From: Streptomyces gelaticus
GTDB lineage: Bacteria; Actinomycetota; Actinomycetes; Streptomycetales; Streptomycetaceae
Length of the DNA: 64,000 bases
Assembly (NCBI RefSeq): GCF_014649535.1
Contig: NZ_BMTF01000002.1
Location: forward strand, 310,001-374,000
Reading direction: 5' to 3'
Positions 55,341 through 63,591 of the stretch are shown here, piece after piece (the first letter of the stretch is position 1; each line of letters opens with the position of its first letter). The translations under genes and the position numbers were made by a program. The notes under the pieces are model-generated. The model worked only from the letters and a program-made list of their open reading frames with translations. It ran no database searches and was not told the origin of the DNA.

Positions 55341-56792
55341 TCAGTCCGCCAGCGCCGCCTTCATCATCTTCTGGGCGACCGGCGCCGCCAGGCCGTTGCC
55401 GCTGACCTCCGAGCGCGCCGCCCCCGAGTCCTCGACGACCACGGCGACCGCGACCTCCTTGCCGCTGGACGCGTCCTTCGCGTACGAGGTGAACCAGGCG
55501 TACGGGGTCTTGCTGTTGCCCACGCCGTTCTGCGCGGTACCCGTCTTTCCGCCCACCTCGGCCCCGGCGATCCGGGCGTTGGTTCCGGTGCCCTCTTCGA
55601 CGACGGTCACCATGGCGCTGCGCAGCTGCTCGGCGGTGGACTGCGAGACGACCCGCTCGGTGTCCCCGTCCGCGAACTCCTGGAGCGTGCCGCCCTTGGA
55701 GTCGGTCACGGCGGACACCATGTGCGGCGCGGCGAGTTCGCCGTCGTTGGCGAGGACGGCCGGGACCATGGCCATCTGCAACGGCGTCGCGGTGACCTCG
55801 AACTGGCCGATGCCGGTGAGCGCCGTCTGCGGCTTGTCCATGCCGGAGGGGTAGACGCTCTTGGACGCCCGTACCGGCACGTCGAGCTTGTCGGCGTTGA
55901 AGCCGAACTTCTCCGCCATCGCCCTGACCTTGTCCTGGCCGAGGTCGACGGCGGCCTTCGCGAAGACGTTGTTGCAGGAGTACTGGAGCGCGGTGCGCAG
56001 CGTGGCGTTCTCGCAGGGCGCCGAGGGGTTCTCGTTGCGCAGCACGGTGCTGGTGCCGGGCAGCGTGTACGGATTGGGGCTGGCGGTGCGTTCGTCGACC
56101 GAGCCGTACAGCCCGTCCTCCAGCGCGGCTGCCGCCACCACCAGCTTGAACGTGGAGCCGGGCGCCAGCGGCTGGCGCAGCGCGCGGTTGACCATCGGCT
56201 TGTCCTGGTCGTCGAGCAGCTGCTGCCAGGCCTCGCCGTCCGTCGTCCCGCTGATCGTCGAGGGGTCGTACGAGGGAGTGGAGACCATGCCCAGGATCCG
56301 GCCGGTCTTCGGGTCGATCGCGACCGCCGCCCCCTTGTCGTCGCCGAGCGCCTGATAGGCGGCCTTCTGCACGGCCGGGTCGATCGTCGTCAGGACGTTG
56401 CCCGGTGCCGCCTGCTTGCGCGTCAACGCGGCCATCGGGTTCTTCAGCCGGTCGTCGGTGCCGTCCAGCACATGGCTGTAGATCCCTTCGAGCTGGGTGG
56501 CGCCGTACGCCTGCGAGCTGTAGCCGGTGACGGCGGCGTAGAGCTCGCCCTGTGTGTAGGTGCGTTTGTACGCGAGGTCGCTGCCCACCGTCCTCTTCGA
56601 TCCGGTGACCGGGTTCCCGGCCACGATGATGTCGCCGAGCGGCTGCGCGTACTGCGCGATGGTGTTCCGCCGGTTGTGTTCGTCGTCTGCGAGCGCCTTC
56701 GCCTGATACGCCTGCACCCAGGTCGCCCGCAGGAGCAGGGCGAGCACCAGCAGCAGACAGAAGACCGAAGCGTGCCTGATCGTTCTGTTCAT
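55341..56792 (-). CDS. Class B penicillin-binding protein (PbpA-like transpeptidase)
   Basis: 483 aa. One N-terminal membrane anchor (ASVFCLLLVLALLLRATWVQ), a short dimerisation region and a transpeptidase domain with SxxK in LAPGSTFKLVV, SxN in YSCNN and KTG in GGKTGTAQN. ATG 56792 gives the usual start; GTG 56849 adds residues without homology. Monofunctional peptidoglycan crosslinker. Lies just downstream of a NarL-type two-component system on the same strand. Confidence 0.93.
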   Translation of the reverse strand: MNRTIRHASVFCLLLVLALLLRATWVQAYQAKALADDEHNRRNTIAQYAQPLGDIIVAGNPVTGSKRTVGSDLAYKRTYTQGELYAAVTGYSSQAYGATQLEGIYSHVLDGTDDRLKNPMAALTRKQAAPGNVLTTIDPAVQKAAYQALGDDKGAAVAIDPKTGRILGMVSTPSYDPSTISGTTDGEAWQQLLDDQDKPMVNRALRQPLAPGSTFKLVVAAAALEDGLYGSVDERTASPNPYTLPGTSTVLRNENPSAPCENATLRTALQYSCNNVFAKAAVDLGQDKVRAMAEKFGFNADKLDVPVRASKSVYPSGMDKPQTALTGIGQFEVTATPLQMAMVPAVLANDGELAAPHMVSAVTDSKGGTLQEFADGDTERVVSQSTAEQLRSAMVTVVEEGTGTNARIAGAEVGGKTGTAQNGVGNSKTPYAWFTSYAKDASSGKEVAVAVVVEDSGAARSEVSGNGLAAPVAQKMMKAALAD

Positions 56793-56856
56793 CCCGCCCG
56801 AGGGACGAGCGGGGCTTCGCGCACCGTTCCCGAATGCGGCGATTCTCACCGGTTTC

Positions 56857-57528
56857 TCATGCGGGGCCGGGGCTCCCGGGGGCGATGAAGCCCGACTCGT
56901 ACGCCGCTATCACCGCCTGGGTGCGGTCCCGTGCGCCGGTCTTCGCGAGCACCGCCGCCACATGGGTCTTCGCCGTCGCGGGCCCTACGCGGAGCCGCCC
57001 GGCGATCTCCGCGTTGGTCAGCCCCGCCGCCATCAGCCGCAGCACCTCCGCCTCCCGGTCGGTGAGCCGGGACGCCCACCGGGGCGGGTCGGGCACCCGC
57101 CTGCGGTGCTCGGCAGCCAGCGCCCGTACCGCCGACGGGAACAGCAGCGTGTCGCTGCGGGCGACCAGCCGCACCGCCTGCACGAGGTCCTCGGCAGCCG
57201 CCCGCTTGAGCAGGAAGCCGGCCGCTCCGGCGAGGAGGGCGTCGTACACGTAGGAGTCGTTCTCGAAGGTGGTGACGACGACGATCCTCGGGGGAGCGTC
57301 GAGCGTGCCGAGGATCTGCTCGGTGGCCCGGATGCCGTCGGTCTCCGGCATCCGTACGTCCATCAGCACCACGTCGGGGCGCAGCTCCCGCACCACGGAA
57401 ACCGCCTCCGCACCGGTCGCCGCCTCGCCGACGACCTCCAGACCGGGTTCGGCGTCCAGGATGACGCGCAGCGCCGTACGCACCATCCGCTCGTCGTCGG
57501 CGAGGACCACCCGGACCGTCGTGCTCAT
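56857..57528 (-). CDS. NarL/LuxR-family response regulator
   Basis: 223 aa. Receiver domain with phospho-acceptor Asp57 (VVLMDVRMP) and acidic pair ADDE; C-terminal LuxR HTH (LTDREAEVLRLMAAGLTNAEIAGRLRVGPATAKTHVAAVLAK). ATG overlaps the kinase stop by four bases. Probably regulates its own operon and perhaps the penicillin-binding protein gene downstream. Confidence 0.95.
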   Translation of the reverse strand: MSTTVRVVLADDERMVRTALRVILDAEPGLEVVGEAATGAEAVSVVRELRPDVVLMDVRMPETDGIRATEQILGTLDAPPRIVVVTTFENDSYVYDALLAGAAGFLLKRAAAEDLVQAVRLVARSDTLLFPSAVRALAAEHRRRVPDPPRWASRLTDREAEVLRLMAAGLTNAEIAGRLRVGPATAKTHVAAVLAKTGARDRTQAVIAAYESGFIAPGSPGPA

Positions 57529-58790
57529 CGGTTCTCCTGTTCACTCGTACGCGGATGCCCGCGCGTACCCAGGGGGAGGCGGGCGGTCAGCCGCCACCCG
57601 CCGTCGCCGTGCGGTCCGGCCTGCGTGCGGCCGCCCAGCAGTACCGCCCGCTCGGCGATGCCGCGCAGCCCGCGGCCGCCGCCGGGCCGCACCACCGCGG
57701 CCCGCTCCGGCAGCGGATTGTCCAGGGTGATCTCCAGCTCGGCCGCGCCCACCGTGATCCGCAGCTCCACCGGCACCCCGTGCCCGCCGTGCCGCAGCGC
57801 GTTGCTCAGGCCCTCCTGCACGATCCGGTACGCCTCCCGCGACACTGCGGCCGGGACCGTGCCGGTCTCGCCCCGCACGGCACAGGAGACGGGTACCCCG
57901 CAGTGCTCCAGCAGCCCGTCCAGGGCGTCGAGCCCCGGGCCGGTCGCCCCGTGCTCCTCGCCGCTGCGCAACAGGCCGAGCACGGAGTCGAGTTCGCCGA
58001 CCGTGCGCCGGGTGGTCTCCTCGATCGCGGTCAGCGCCTCGCGGACGAAGTCCGGATCGCTGTCCAGGACCCTGCGGGCCGCGGCCGCCTGGAGGGTGAC
58101 GGCGCTCAGCGCGTGGCCGACCGAGTCGTGCAGTTCCCGGGCGAGCCGGTTGCGTACGGCGAGTTCGGCCGCCCGGCGCTCGGCCGCGGCCAGCCGGTCC
58201 TGGGGCGTCGGGCCCAGCAGCACCGGCGCCCGGCCGGCCAGCAACGCCCCGGCCAGGGCCGCGCAGCCGGCCATCGCCACCAGGATCGCGAGCCCGACGA
58301 AGGGGAGCAGGACGAGAATCCACGGCCGGTCCATCGCCTCGGGCAGGCCGAAGGTCCGCGATTCGCGCACCGACCGGGAGAACGGCAGCACCGCGATGGT
58401 CCCGGCGAGCGGCGGCACGGCCAGCGTCGCGCCGCTGATGACGCCGCCGAGCGCGAGGTGCAGGGTGTACCAGCCGGCCGTGCGCACCCGCGCCTGCCGG
58501 GTCCTGGCGGGTCCGTCGGCGAGCGGCCGGTCGCCGGGGACGCCGCACAGCGCACGGGCCGCGGCCACCGAGAGCTGCCGGGCCGGTCCGAAGAGCGCGG
58601 TGACCGCTGCGACGGGCAGGGCGCAGGCGAACGCGGTGAGCTGCTGGGAGAACGAGGAGAACAGCTCGGTGTGCGGGTGGAACCAGCCGACGACCACCAT
58701 CGCCGCCAGGAAGTACGGCATCAGCAGCGCGCCGCCGATGATCAGGTGCAGCCAGCGCAGCCGGGCCCGCCGCCCGAACAGCAGCGTCAC
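57525..58790 (-). CDS. NarL-type sensor histidine kinase
   Basis: 421 aa. About five to six N-terminal membrane helices, then HisKA_3 dimerisation with RNRLARELHDSVGHALSAV (phospho-His) and an HATPase_c end with NALRHGGHG and GGGRGLRGIAERA. GTG 58790. No large extracellular domain, so it likely senses the membrane. Paired with the downstream regulator and with an upstream membrane protein (4-bp overlap). Confidence 0.93.
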   Translation of the reverse strand: MTLLFGRRARLRWLHLIIGGALLMPYFLAAMVVVGWFHPHTELFSSFSQQLTAFACALPVAAVTALFGPARQLSVAAARALCGVPGDRPLADGPARTRQARVRTAGWYTLHLALGGVISGATLAVPPLAGTIAVLPFSRSVRESRTFGLPEAMDRPWILVLLPFVGLAILVAMAGCAALAGALLAGRAPVLLGPTPQDRLAAAERRAAELAVRNRLARELHDSVGHALSAVTLQAAAARRVLDSDPDFVREALTAIEETTRRTVGELDSVLGLLRSGEEHGATGPGLDALDGLLEHCGVPVSCAVRGETGTVPAAVSREAYRIVQEGLSNALRHGGHGVPVELRITVGAAELEITLDNPLPERAAVVRPGGGRGLRGIAERAVLLGGRTQAGPHGDGGWRLTARLPLGTRGHPRTSEQENR

Positions 58791-59815
58791 GCGCGGGCGC
58801 CGGAGGGCCGGGCGGACGGTGCCGGCGCGGGGGAGCCGGCCGGCCGGACGGGCAGGGCGGCCGCGCGTTCCGAGAAGAAGTACCCGCCGAGGGTGACCAC
58901 CAGCGCTCCGAGCAGCATCTGGACACCGTAGATCAACATCAGTGCGGGCGTGGCCTGTCCGGAGAGGTTCTCGGTCCCGGTGAGCGAGGCGAGGCCCATC
59001 CAACCGCCCCAGCAGGCCGAGGCCGCGGAGCCGCACCAGGCGAGGGCGAGCGGCACGGCGAGGGGAAGCGCGGCGCAGCGGCCGAAGGCGAGCAGCAGCA
59101 CACCGGCGGCCGCGGTGACGGCGAAGAGCGCACCGAGCGCCTCCATGACGTAGAAGACGTCGTCCCGGTCCGCGAGCCCGCCTCCGGCGAGCCCCGCGGC
59201 CGATCCGGTGGCCCACAGCAGATGCATGACGGCCGGTGCGAGCGCGAGCAGCGAGGCGAGGACCGCGGTGGTCCGCAGCGCGGGCCCGGTCGGGCTCTGC
59301 GGCAGGTCCCTCAGGGTGCCCTTCCACAGATGGCCCCAGCGGTCCTTGGTGTACAGCGCGAAGAGGGCGCCGAGGGCGAGGCCCTGGAGGATGAAGCCGC
59401 CGTAGACGACGCCGAAGACCCACTCGTCCAGGAAGGACGACGTGTCGCTCCCGGTGCCCGTGCCCTCTCCGCGGGCCAGGCCGACCGCCAGCTGCAGCGG
59501 GTAGCCGGTCATGATCGGCAGCAGCAGCCCGGACGCCACCCACATGGGCAGGACGAGCAGCTGGGCGGGCACCCGCCGCCCCCAGGGCCGGGTGAGCAGC
59601 AGGGCGATGACCACGACGGCGCTGTCCATCAGGATCGTGATGCCGTTGGCGACGATCATCGTGGCGCGGTGGTCGAGCAGCGGGCTGCCGTCCGGGATGC
59701 CGATGCGACTGCCGAGGATCCAGGCGGTCTTGAGCGCGATGTACGGCAGGGTGGCGGTGATCGCGAGCGCGCGGAGCGCGGTGCGGGCCGCGGGCCGCCG
59801 CGGTGTCTGTGTCAT
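58787..59815 (-). CDS. Polytopic membrane protein co-transcribed with the two-component system
   Basis: 342 aa with about eight to nine transmembrane helices and no recognised catalytic motif. ATG 59815 (MTQTPRRPA) chosen; an upstream GTG adds three residues. Overlaps the kinase start by four bases, so it may be an accessory sensor or the regulated target. Confidence 0.78.
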   Translation of the reverse strand: MTQTPRRPAARTALRALAITATLPYIALKTAWILGSRIGIPDGSPLLDHRATMIVANGITILMDSAVVVIALLLTRPWGRRVPAQLLVLPMWVASGLLLPIMTGYPLQLAVGLARGEGTGTGSDTSSFLDEWVFGVVYGGFILQGLALGALFALYTKDRWGHLWKGTLRDLPQSPTGPALRTTAVLASLLALAPAVMHLLWATGSAAGLAGGGLADRDDVFYVMEALGALFAVTAAAGVLLLAFGRCAALPLAVPLALAWCGSAASACWGGWMGLASLTGTENLSGQATPALMLIYGVQMLLGALVVTLGGYFFSERAAALPVRPAGSPAPAPSARPSGARA

Positions 59816-59905
59816 GGCACCCACGCTGCCGCGCGAACCGCGCCGGCACGTCGTGCCCCGCGACGATCCGTCTCCGCCGCGCGGCGGAGACGGGCCGCCG
59901 TCCGG

Positions 59906-60379
59906 TCATCCCGGCAGGGTGAACAGCAGCTCGTCGGTCTCCTCGCCGCGGGCGTGCGCGTACCCGTGGTCCGTGCCGGTGACGGTGAAGCCGCACTTTT
60001 CGAGGACCCGGCGCGAGCCGGTGTTGTCGGCCGCGGCCCGTGCGTGCAGCGGGCGTTCGGGTACGGCGTCGAGCAGTGCCGACAGCGCGGCCGTCGCGAG
60101 TCCGCGGCCCCATTGCGCCCGGTCGATCCAGTAGGTGACCTGGCGGTCGCCCGAAGGCCCGTACACCCCGGTGTTGCCGACCACCGCGCCGTCCGCGACC
60201 ACCGTGCGCATCACCATGGAGCCGTCGGCCAGGACGCGCCGCCAGTGTGCGTCGAAGGCGTGCCGGTCGGTGGGGTCCTCGCTGGTGAAGGCGGCCGTCC
60301 TGACCGATTCCGGGTCGGACATGAAGGCGAAGAACAGTGGCAGGTCACCGTCCTGGACCTCGCGCAGGGAAACACCCAT
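59906..60379 (-). CDS. GNAT-family N-acetyltransferase
   Basis: 157 aa RimJ/RimL-type GNAT. Acetyl-CoA motif A is QWGRGLATAALSALLDAV, followed by ADNTGSRRVLEKCGF. Substrate unknown. Lies three bases downstream of the IclR gene on the same strand, so it may be co-transcribed. Confidence 0.9.
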   Translation of the reverse strand: MGVSLREVQDGDLPLFFAFMSDPESVRTAAFTSEDPTDRHAFDAHWRRVLADGSMVMRTVVADGAVVGNTGVYGPSGDRQVTYWIDRAQWGRGLATAALSALLDAVPERPLHARAAADNTGSRRVLEKCGFTVTGTDHGYAHARGEETDELLFTLPG

Positions 60380-60382
60380 GGG

Positions 60383-61153
60383 TCAGAGCCTCCGGGTGGC
60401 GAGCGTCAGCCGGTCCCGGGCGTCGAACAGTGCGTCCTTCACCATCTGTTCGTGCGCGGGCGTGAGCCGGGCGACCGGCACCGAGCAGCTGATGGCGTCC
60501 CGGGCGGGGGTGCGGTACGGGACGGCGACGCCGAAGCAGCGCAGTCCGAGGGTGTTCTCCTCGCGGTCCACCGCGTACCCCTGTTCGCGGATGAGGTGCA
60601 GCTCCTCGATGAGCTTCTCGCGGTCGGTGATGGTGTGCTCGGTCAGCGCGGGCAGCGTCTCGGGGAGCAGCTTGCGGACCTGCTCGTCGCTGTGGGTGGC
60701 CAGCAGTGCCTTGCCGAGCGAGGTGGAGTGGGCGGGCAGCCGGCGGCCGACACGGGTGAAGGGGCGCAGATAGTGCTGGGACTGCCGGGTGGCGAGGTAC
60801 ACCACGTTCGTCCCGTCGAGACGCGCCAGGTGGATGGTCTCCGTCGTGTCGTCGGAGAGCCGGTCCAGGGTCGGCCGGGCGGCCGCCACGACCTCGTCAC
60901 CGTCGATGTACGAGGTGCCGACCAGCAGGGCCCGTACGCCGATCCCGTACCGCGTGCCCGTCGCGTCGGTCTCCACCCAGCCAAGCTCCACCAGGGTGCG
61001 CAGCAGCATGTAGAGGCTGGACTTGGGATAGCCGACGGCCTCCTGCACCGCGGCCAGCGAGTGCATGCCGGGCCGCCCCGCGAAGTATTCGAGCAACTCC
61101 ACTGTCCGTACGGCAGACTTGACCTGTGCCCCACCGGATTCGGCAACCGACAT
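60383..61153 (-). CDS. IclR-family regulator
   Basis: 256 aa. N-terminal winged helix (SAVRTVELLEYFAGRPGMHSLAAVQEAVGYPKSSLYMLLRTLV) and C-terminal effector domain (LPAHSTSLGKALLATHSDEQV). ATG 61153. Divergent from an alpha-ketoglutaric semialdehyde dehydrogenase with a palindrome between them, so it is the probable sugar-acid regulator. Confidence 0.92.
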   Translation of the reverse strand: MSVAESGGAQVKSAVRTVELLEYFAGRPGMHSLAAVQEAVGYPKSSLYMLLRTLVELGWVETDATGTRYGIGVRALLVGTSYIDGDEVVAAARPTLDRLSDDTTETIHLARLDGTNVVYLATRQSQHYLRPFTRVGRRLPAHSTSLGKALLATHSDEQVRKLLPETLPALTEHTITDREKLIEELHLIREQGYAVDREENTLGLRCFGVAVPYRTPARDAISCSVPVARLTPAHEQMVKDALFDARDRLTLATRRL

Positions 61154-61262
61154 CGCCCTACGCCCCTTCCAGTCCACTTGTGAAACCCTGAGACTTCTTG
61201 AACCGGCGACTTCTTGCCAACACTGAACGCCCGGAAATGGAGTCGCTTATATTCACGGTCAG

Positions 61263-61286
61263 GAACTCTGTTCAGAATACCGAACA
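61263..61286. promoter_or_regulatory. Probable IclR operator
   Basis: TGTTC-N8-GAACA (61269-61286) with an additional GAAC half-site three bases upstream (61263-61266), between the divergent iclR and aldehyde dehydrogenase genes. Confidence 0.55.
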
Positions 61287-61323
61287 ACTTCTGATGTGTG
61301 GCAGCGGAGCGGAAGGAATCACG

Positions 61324-62844
61324 GTGGCAGCAGCACCAGTCTGGAGCGTCGACCCTCGTACCGGGAACCCGCGCGAGCAGGTTGCGGTGGAGGCTACGGC
61401 GGAGGAGGTCGACCGCGCGGTCCGGGCCGCCCACGCGGTAAGCGGATCGCTCGCCGACCGCACCGTGCGCGCCGCCTTCCTGCGCACCGCGGCCGATCTG
61501 CTCACCGAGGCCGGGGAACACGTCATCGAGGCCGCCGACGCGGAAACCGCGCTCGGGCCGACCCGGCTGACCGGCGAACTCGCGCGCACCGCCGCCCAGT
61601 TGAGGGCCTTCGCGGAGGTCGTCGACGAGGGCGCCTTTCTCGACATCCACATCGACCACGCGGACGCAGGCCGGACCCCGCCCTGGCCCGACCTGCGCCG
61701 CTACAAGATCCCGCTCGGCGTCGTCGCGGTCTACGCGGCCAGCAACTTCCCGCTCGCCTTTTCCGTCCCCGGCGGCGACACCGCGAGCGCGCTGGCGGCC
61801 GGCTGCCCCGTCGTCGTCAAGGCACACCCGGACCACCCCGCCACCTCCGAGCTGTGCGCCTCCGTGCTGCGCAGGGCGGCGGCCGAGGTCGGGCTGCCCG
61901 AGGACGTGCTGGTCCTGGTGCACGGCTTCGAGGCGGGCATCGAGCTGATCGGGCACCCGCTGGTCGCCGCAGCCGGGTTCACCGGTTCGGTCCGCGGCGG
62001 ACGTGCCCTGTTCGACGCCGCGGCGGCCCGCCCCCGGCCCATCCCCTTCCACGGCGAACTGGGCTCCCTCAACCCCGTCGTCGTCACCGAGGCGGCCGCC
62101 GCCGAGCGCGCCGAGGAGATCGGTGCCGGGCTCGCGGGCTCGATGACCATGGGCGCAGGCCAGTTCTGCACCAAGCCCGGCTTCGTCCTGGCCCCGGCGG
62201 GCGAGACCGGCGACCGGCTGCTGAAGTCCCTCACCGACGCGGTCAGCGACACCGAGGCCGCGGTCCTGCTCGACCACCGGATGCGCGAAGCCTTCGTCGA
62301 GGGCGTGGGGGCCCGGGCCGGACTCCCGGACGTCGAGGCGCCGGTCACCCCCGGTGCGGGCGGCGACCACACCGTCTCGGCCGGCTTCCTCACCGTACCG
62401 GCGCGGCTCCTCGCCGCCGAGGGCCCGCACGACGAACTCCTGGAGGAGTGCTTCGGCCCCGTCACCGTCGTTGCCCGTTACACCTCCGACGAGGAGGTCA
62501 CCGCCGTACTCTCCCGGCTCCCCGGCAACCTCACCGCCACCCTCCAGACCGCCACGGACGGCGCCGACGCCGACGCCCCCGGACTCCTCGCGGCCCTCGT
62601 CCCGCTGGCCGGCCGGGTCCTCGTCAACGGCTGGCCGACCGGCGTCGCGGTCGCCCCCGCCCAGCACCACGGCGGCCCCTACCCGGCCACCACCTCCACC
62701 TCCACCTCGGTCGGCGCCACCGCGATCGAACGCTGGCTGCGCCCGGTCACCTACCAGACGACCCCCGAGGCCCTGCTCCCGCCAGAGCTCCGCGAGGACA
62801 ACCCCCTGAACCTTCCCCGCCGAGTGGACGGACGCCGGGCATGA
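61324..62844 (+). CDS. Alpha-ketoglutaric semialdehyde dehydrogenase (aldehyde dehydrogenase)
   Basis: 506 aa ALDH. Substrate and cofactor blocks YAASNFPLAFSVPGGDTASAL and AAGFTGSVRGG, catalytic Glu in FHGELGSLNPVVV and Cys in GAGQFCTKPGF. This class oxidises 2,5-dioxopentanoate to 2-oxoglutarate, the step after KdgD. GTG 61324 has AAGGA upstream; the longer frame to 61198 lacks homology. Coupled to the next gene by ATGA. Confidence 0.9.
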   Translation: MAAAPVWSVDPRTGNPREQVAVEATAEEVDRAVRAAHAVSGSLADRTVRAAFLRTAADLLTEAGEHVIEAADAETALGPTRLTGELARTAAQLRAFAEVVDEGAFLDIHIDHADAGRTPPWPDLRRYKIPLGVVAVYAASNFPLAFSVPGGDTASALAAGCPVVVKAHPDHPATSELCASVLRRAAAEVGLPEDVLVLVHGFEAGIELIGHPLVAAAGFTGSVRGGRALFDAAAARPRPIPFHGELGSLNPVVVTEAAAAERAEEIGAGLAGSMTMGAGQFCTKPGFVLAPAGETGDRLLKSLTDAVSDTEAAVLLDHRMREAFVEGVGARAGLPDVEAPVTPGAGGDHTVSAGFLTVPARLLAAEGPHDELLEECFGPVTVVARYTSDEEVTAVLSRLPGNLTATLQTATDGADADAPGLLAALVPLAGRVLVNGWPTGVAVAPAQHHGGPYPATTSTSTSVGATAIERWLRPVTYQTTPEALLPPELREDNPLNLPRRVDGRRA

Positions 62845-63452
62845 CCCCACAGCTCCCCGAACTTCCCTTCGAGCTCACCGAGTTCGGCCCCAGCGGTGAC
62901 TGGACCTACGAGAACGGCACCCTGACCGGCCGGGCCGGCCCCCGCCAGGACCGCTTCGTACCACCGGGCGGCGAGTCCCTCGACTCCACGAGCGACGCCC
63001 CCCGCCTCCTCGGCCCCGTCCCCGGCGGCGACTTCCAGCTGCTCGCCCGGGTGAAGGCCGGCTTCGCGGCGGCCTTCGACGCCGGTGTCCTCTACCTCCA
63101 CGTCGGGGAACGGGAGTGGGCCAAGATCTGCCTGGAACTCTCCCCGGACCGCCCCACCGTCTGCACGGTCGTCACCCGCGGCCACTCCGACGACGTCAAC
63201 TCCTTCGTCGTGGACGGCGACAGCTGCTGGCTGCGGCTCAGCCGCACGGGCAACGCGTTCGCCTTCCACGCCTCGGCCGACGGCGAGAAGTGGACCTTCG
63301 TCCGCGTCTTCGCCCTCGGCACCCCGGACCGGGCGGCCGAGGCCTCGGCCGGCTTCCTGGTCCAGTCCCCGACGGGCGAGGGCTGCGAGGTCTCCTTCGA
63401 CCGGATCGCGTTCCGTGCGACGGGGGTGGGAGACCTGCGGGACGGGAGCTGA
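62841..63452 (+). CDS. DUF1349 beta-sandwich protein
   Basis: 203 aa, jelly-roll-like domain of the DUF1349 family (LLARVKAGFAAAFDAGVLYLHVGEREWAKICLELSPDRP; WLRLSRTGNAFAFHASADGEKWTFVRVF). These resemble carbohydrate-binding concanavalin folds. No signal peptide. Coupling to the aldehyde dehydrogenase suggests a role in sugar-acid use, possibly as a mutarotase or lyase; unproven. Confidence 0.88.
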   Translation: MTPQLPELPFELTEFGPSGDWTYENGTLTGRAGPRQDRFVPPGGESLDSTSDAPRLLGPVPGGDFQLLARVKAGFAAAFDAGVLYLHVGEREWAKICLELSPDRPTVCTVVTRGHSDDVNSFVVDGDSCWLRLSRTGNAFAFHASADGEKWTFVRVFALGTPDRAAEASAGFLVQSPTGEGCEVSFDRIAFRATGVGDLRDGS

Positions 63453-63476
63453 TCCGTCCCGCCCGCCCGGACCCCC

Positions 63477-63504
63477 GGCCGGCGCCCGGATCCGGGCGCC
63501 GGCC
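63477..63504 (+). terminator. 28-bp perfect palindrome after the DUF1349 gene
   Basis: GGCCGGCGCCCGGA|TCCGGGCGCCGGCC at 63477-63504. Forms a strong stem with a tight turn, a likely terminator. Confidence 0.75.
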
Positions 63505-63591
63505 GAACCCGCCGACAGCGGGCCGCGTCCGGCCGGGGAGGTCGGGGGAGGGCCACGGCCGTGCGGGACGGACCGGGCGCCGCAAGCGCGG

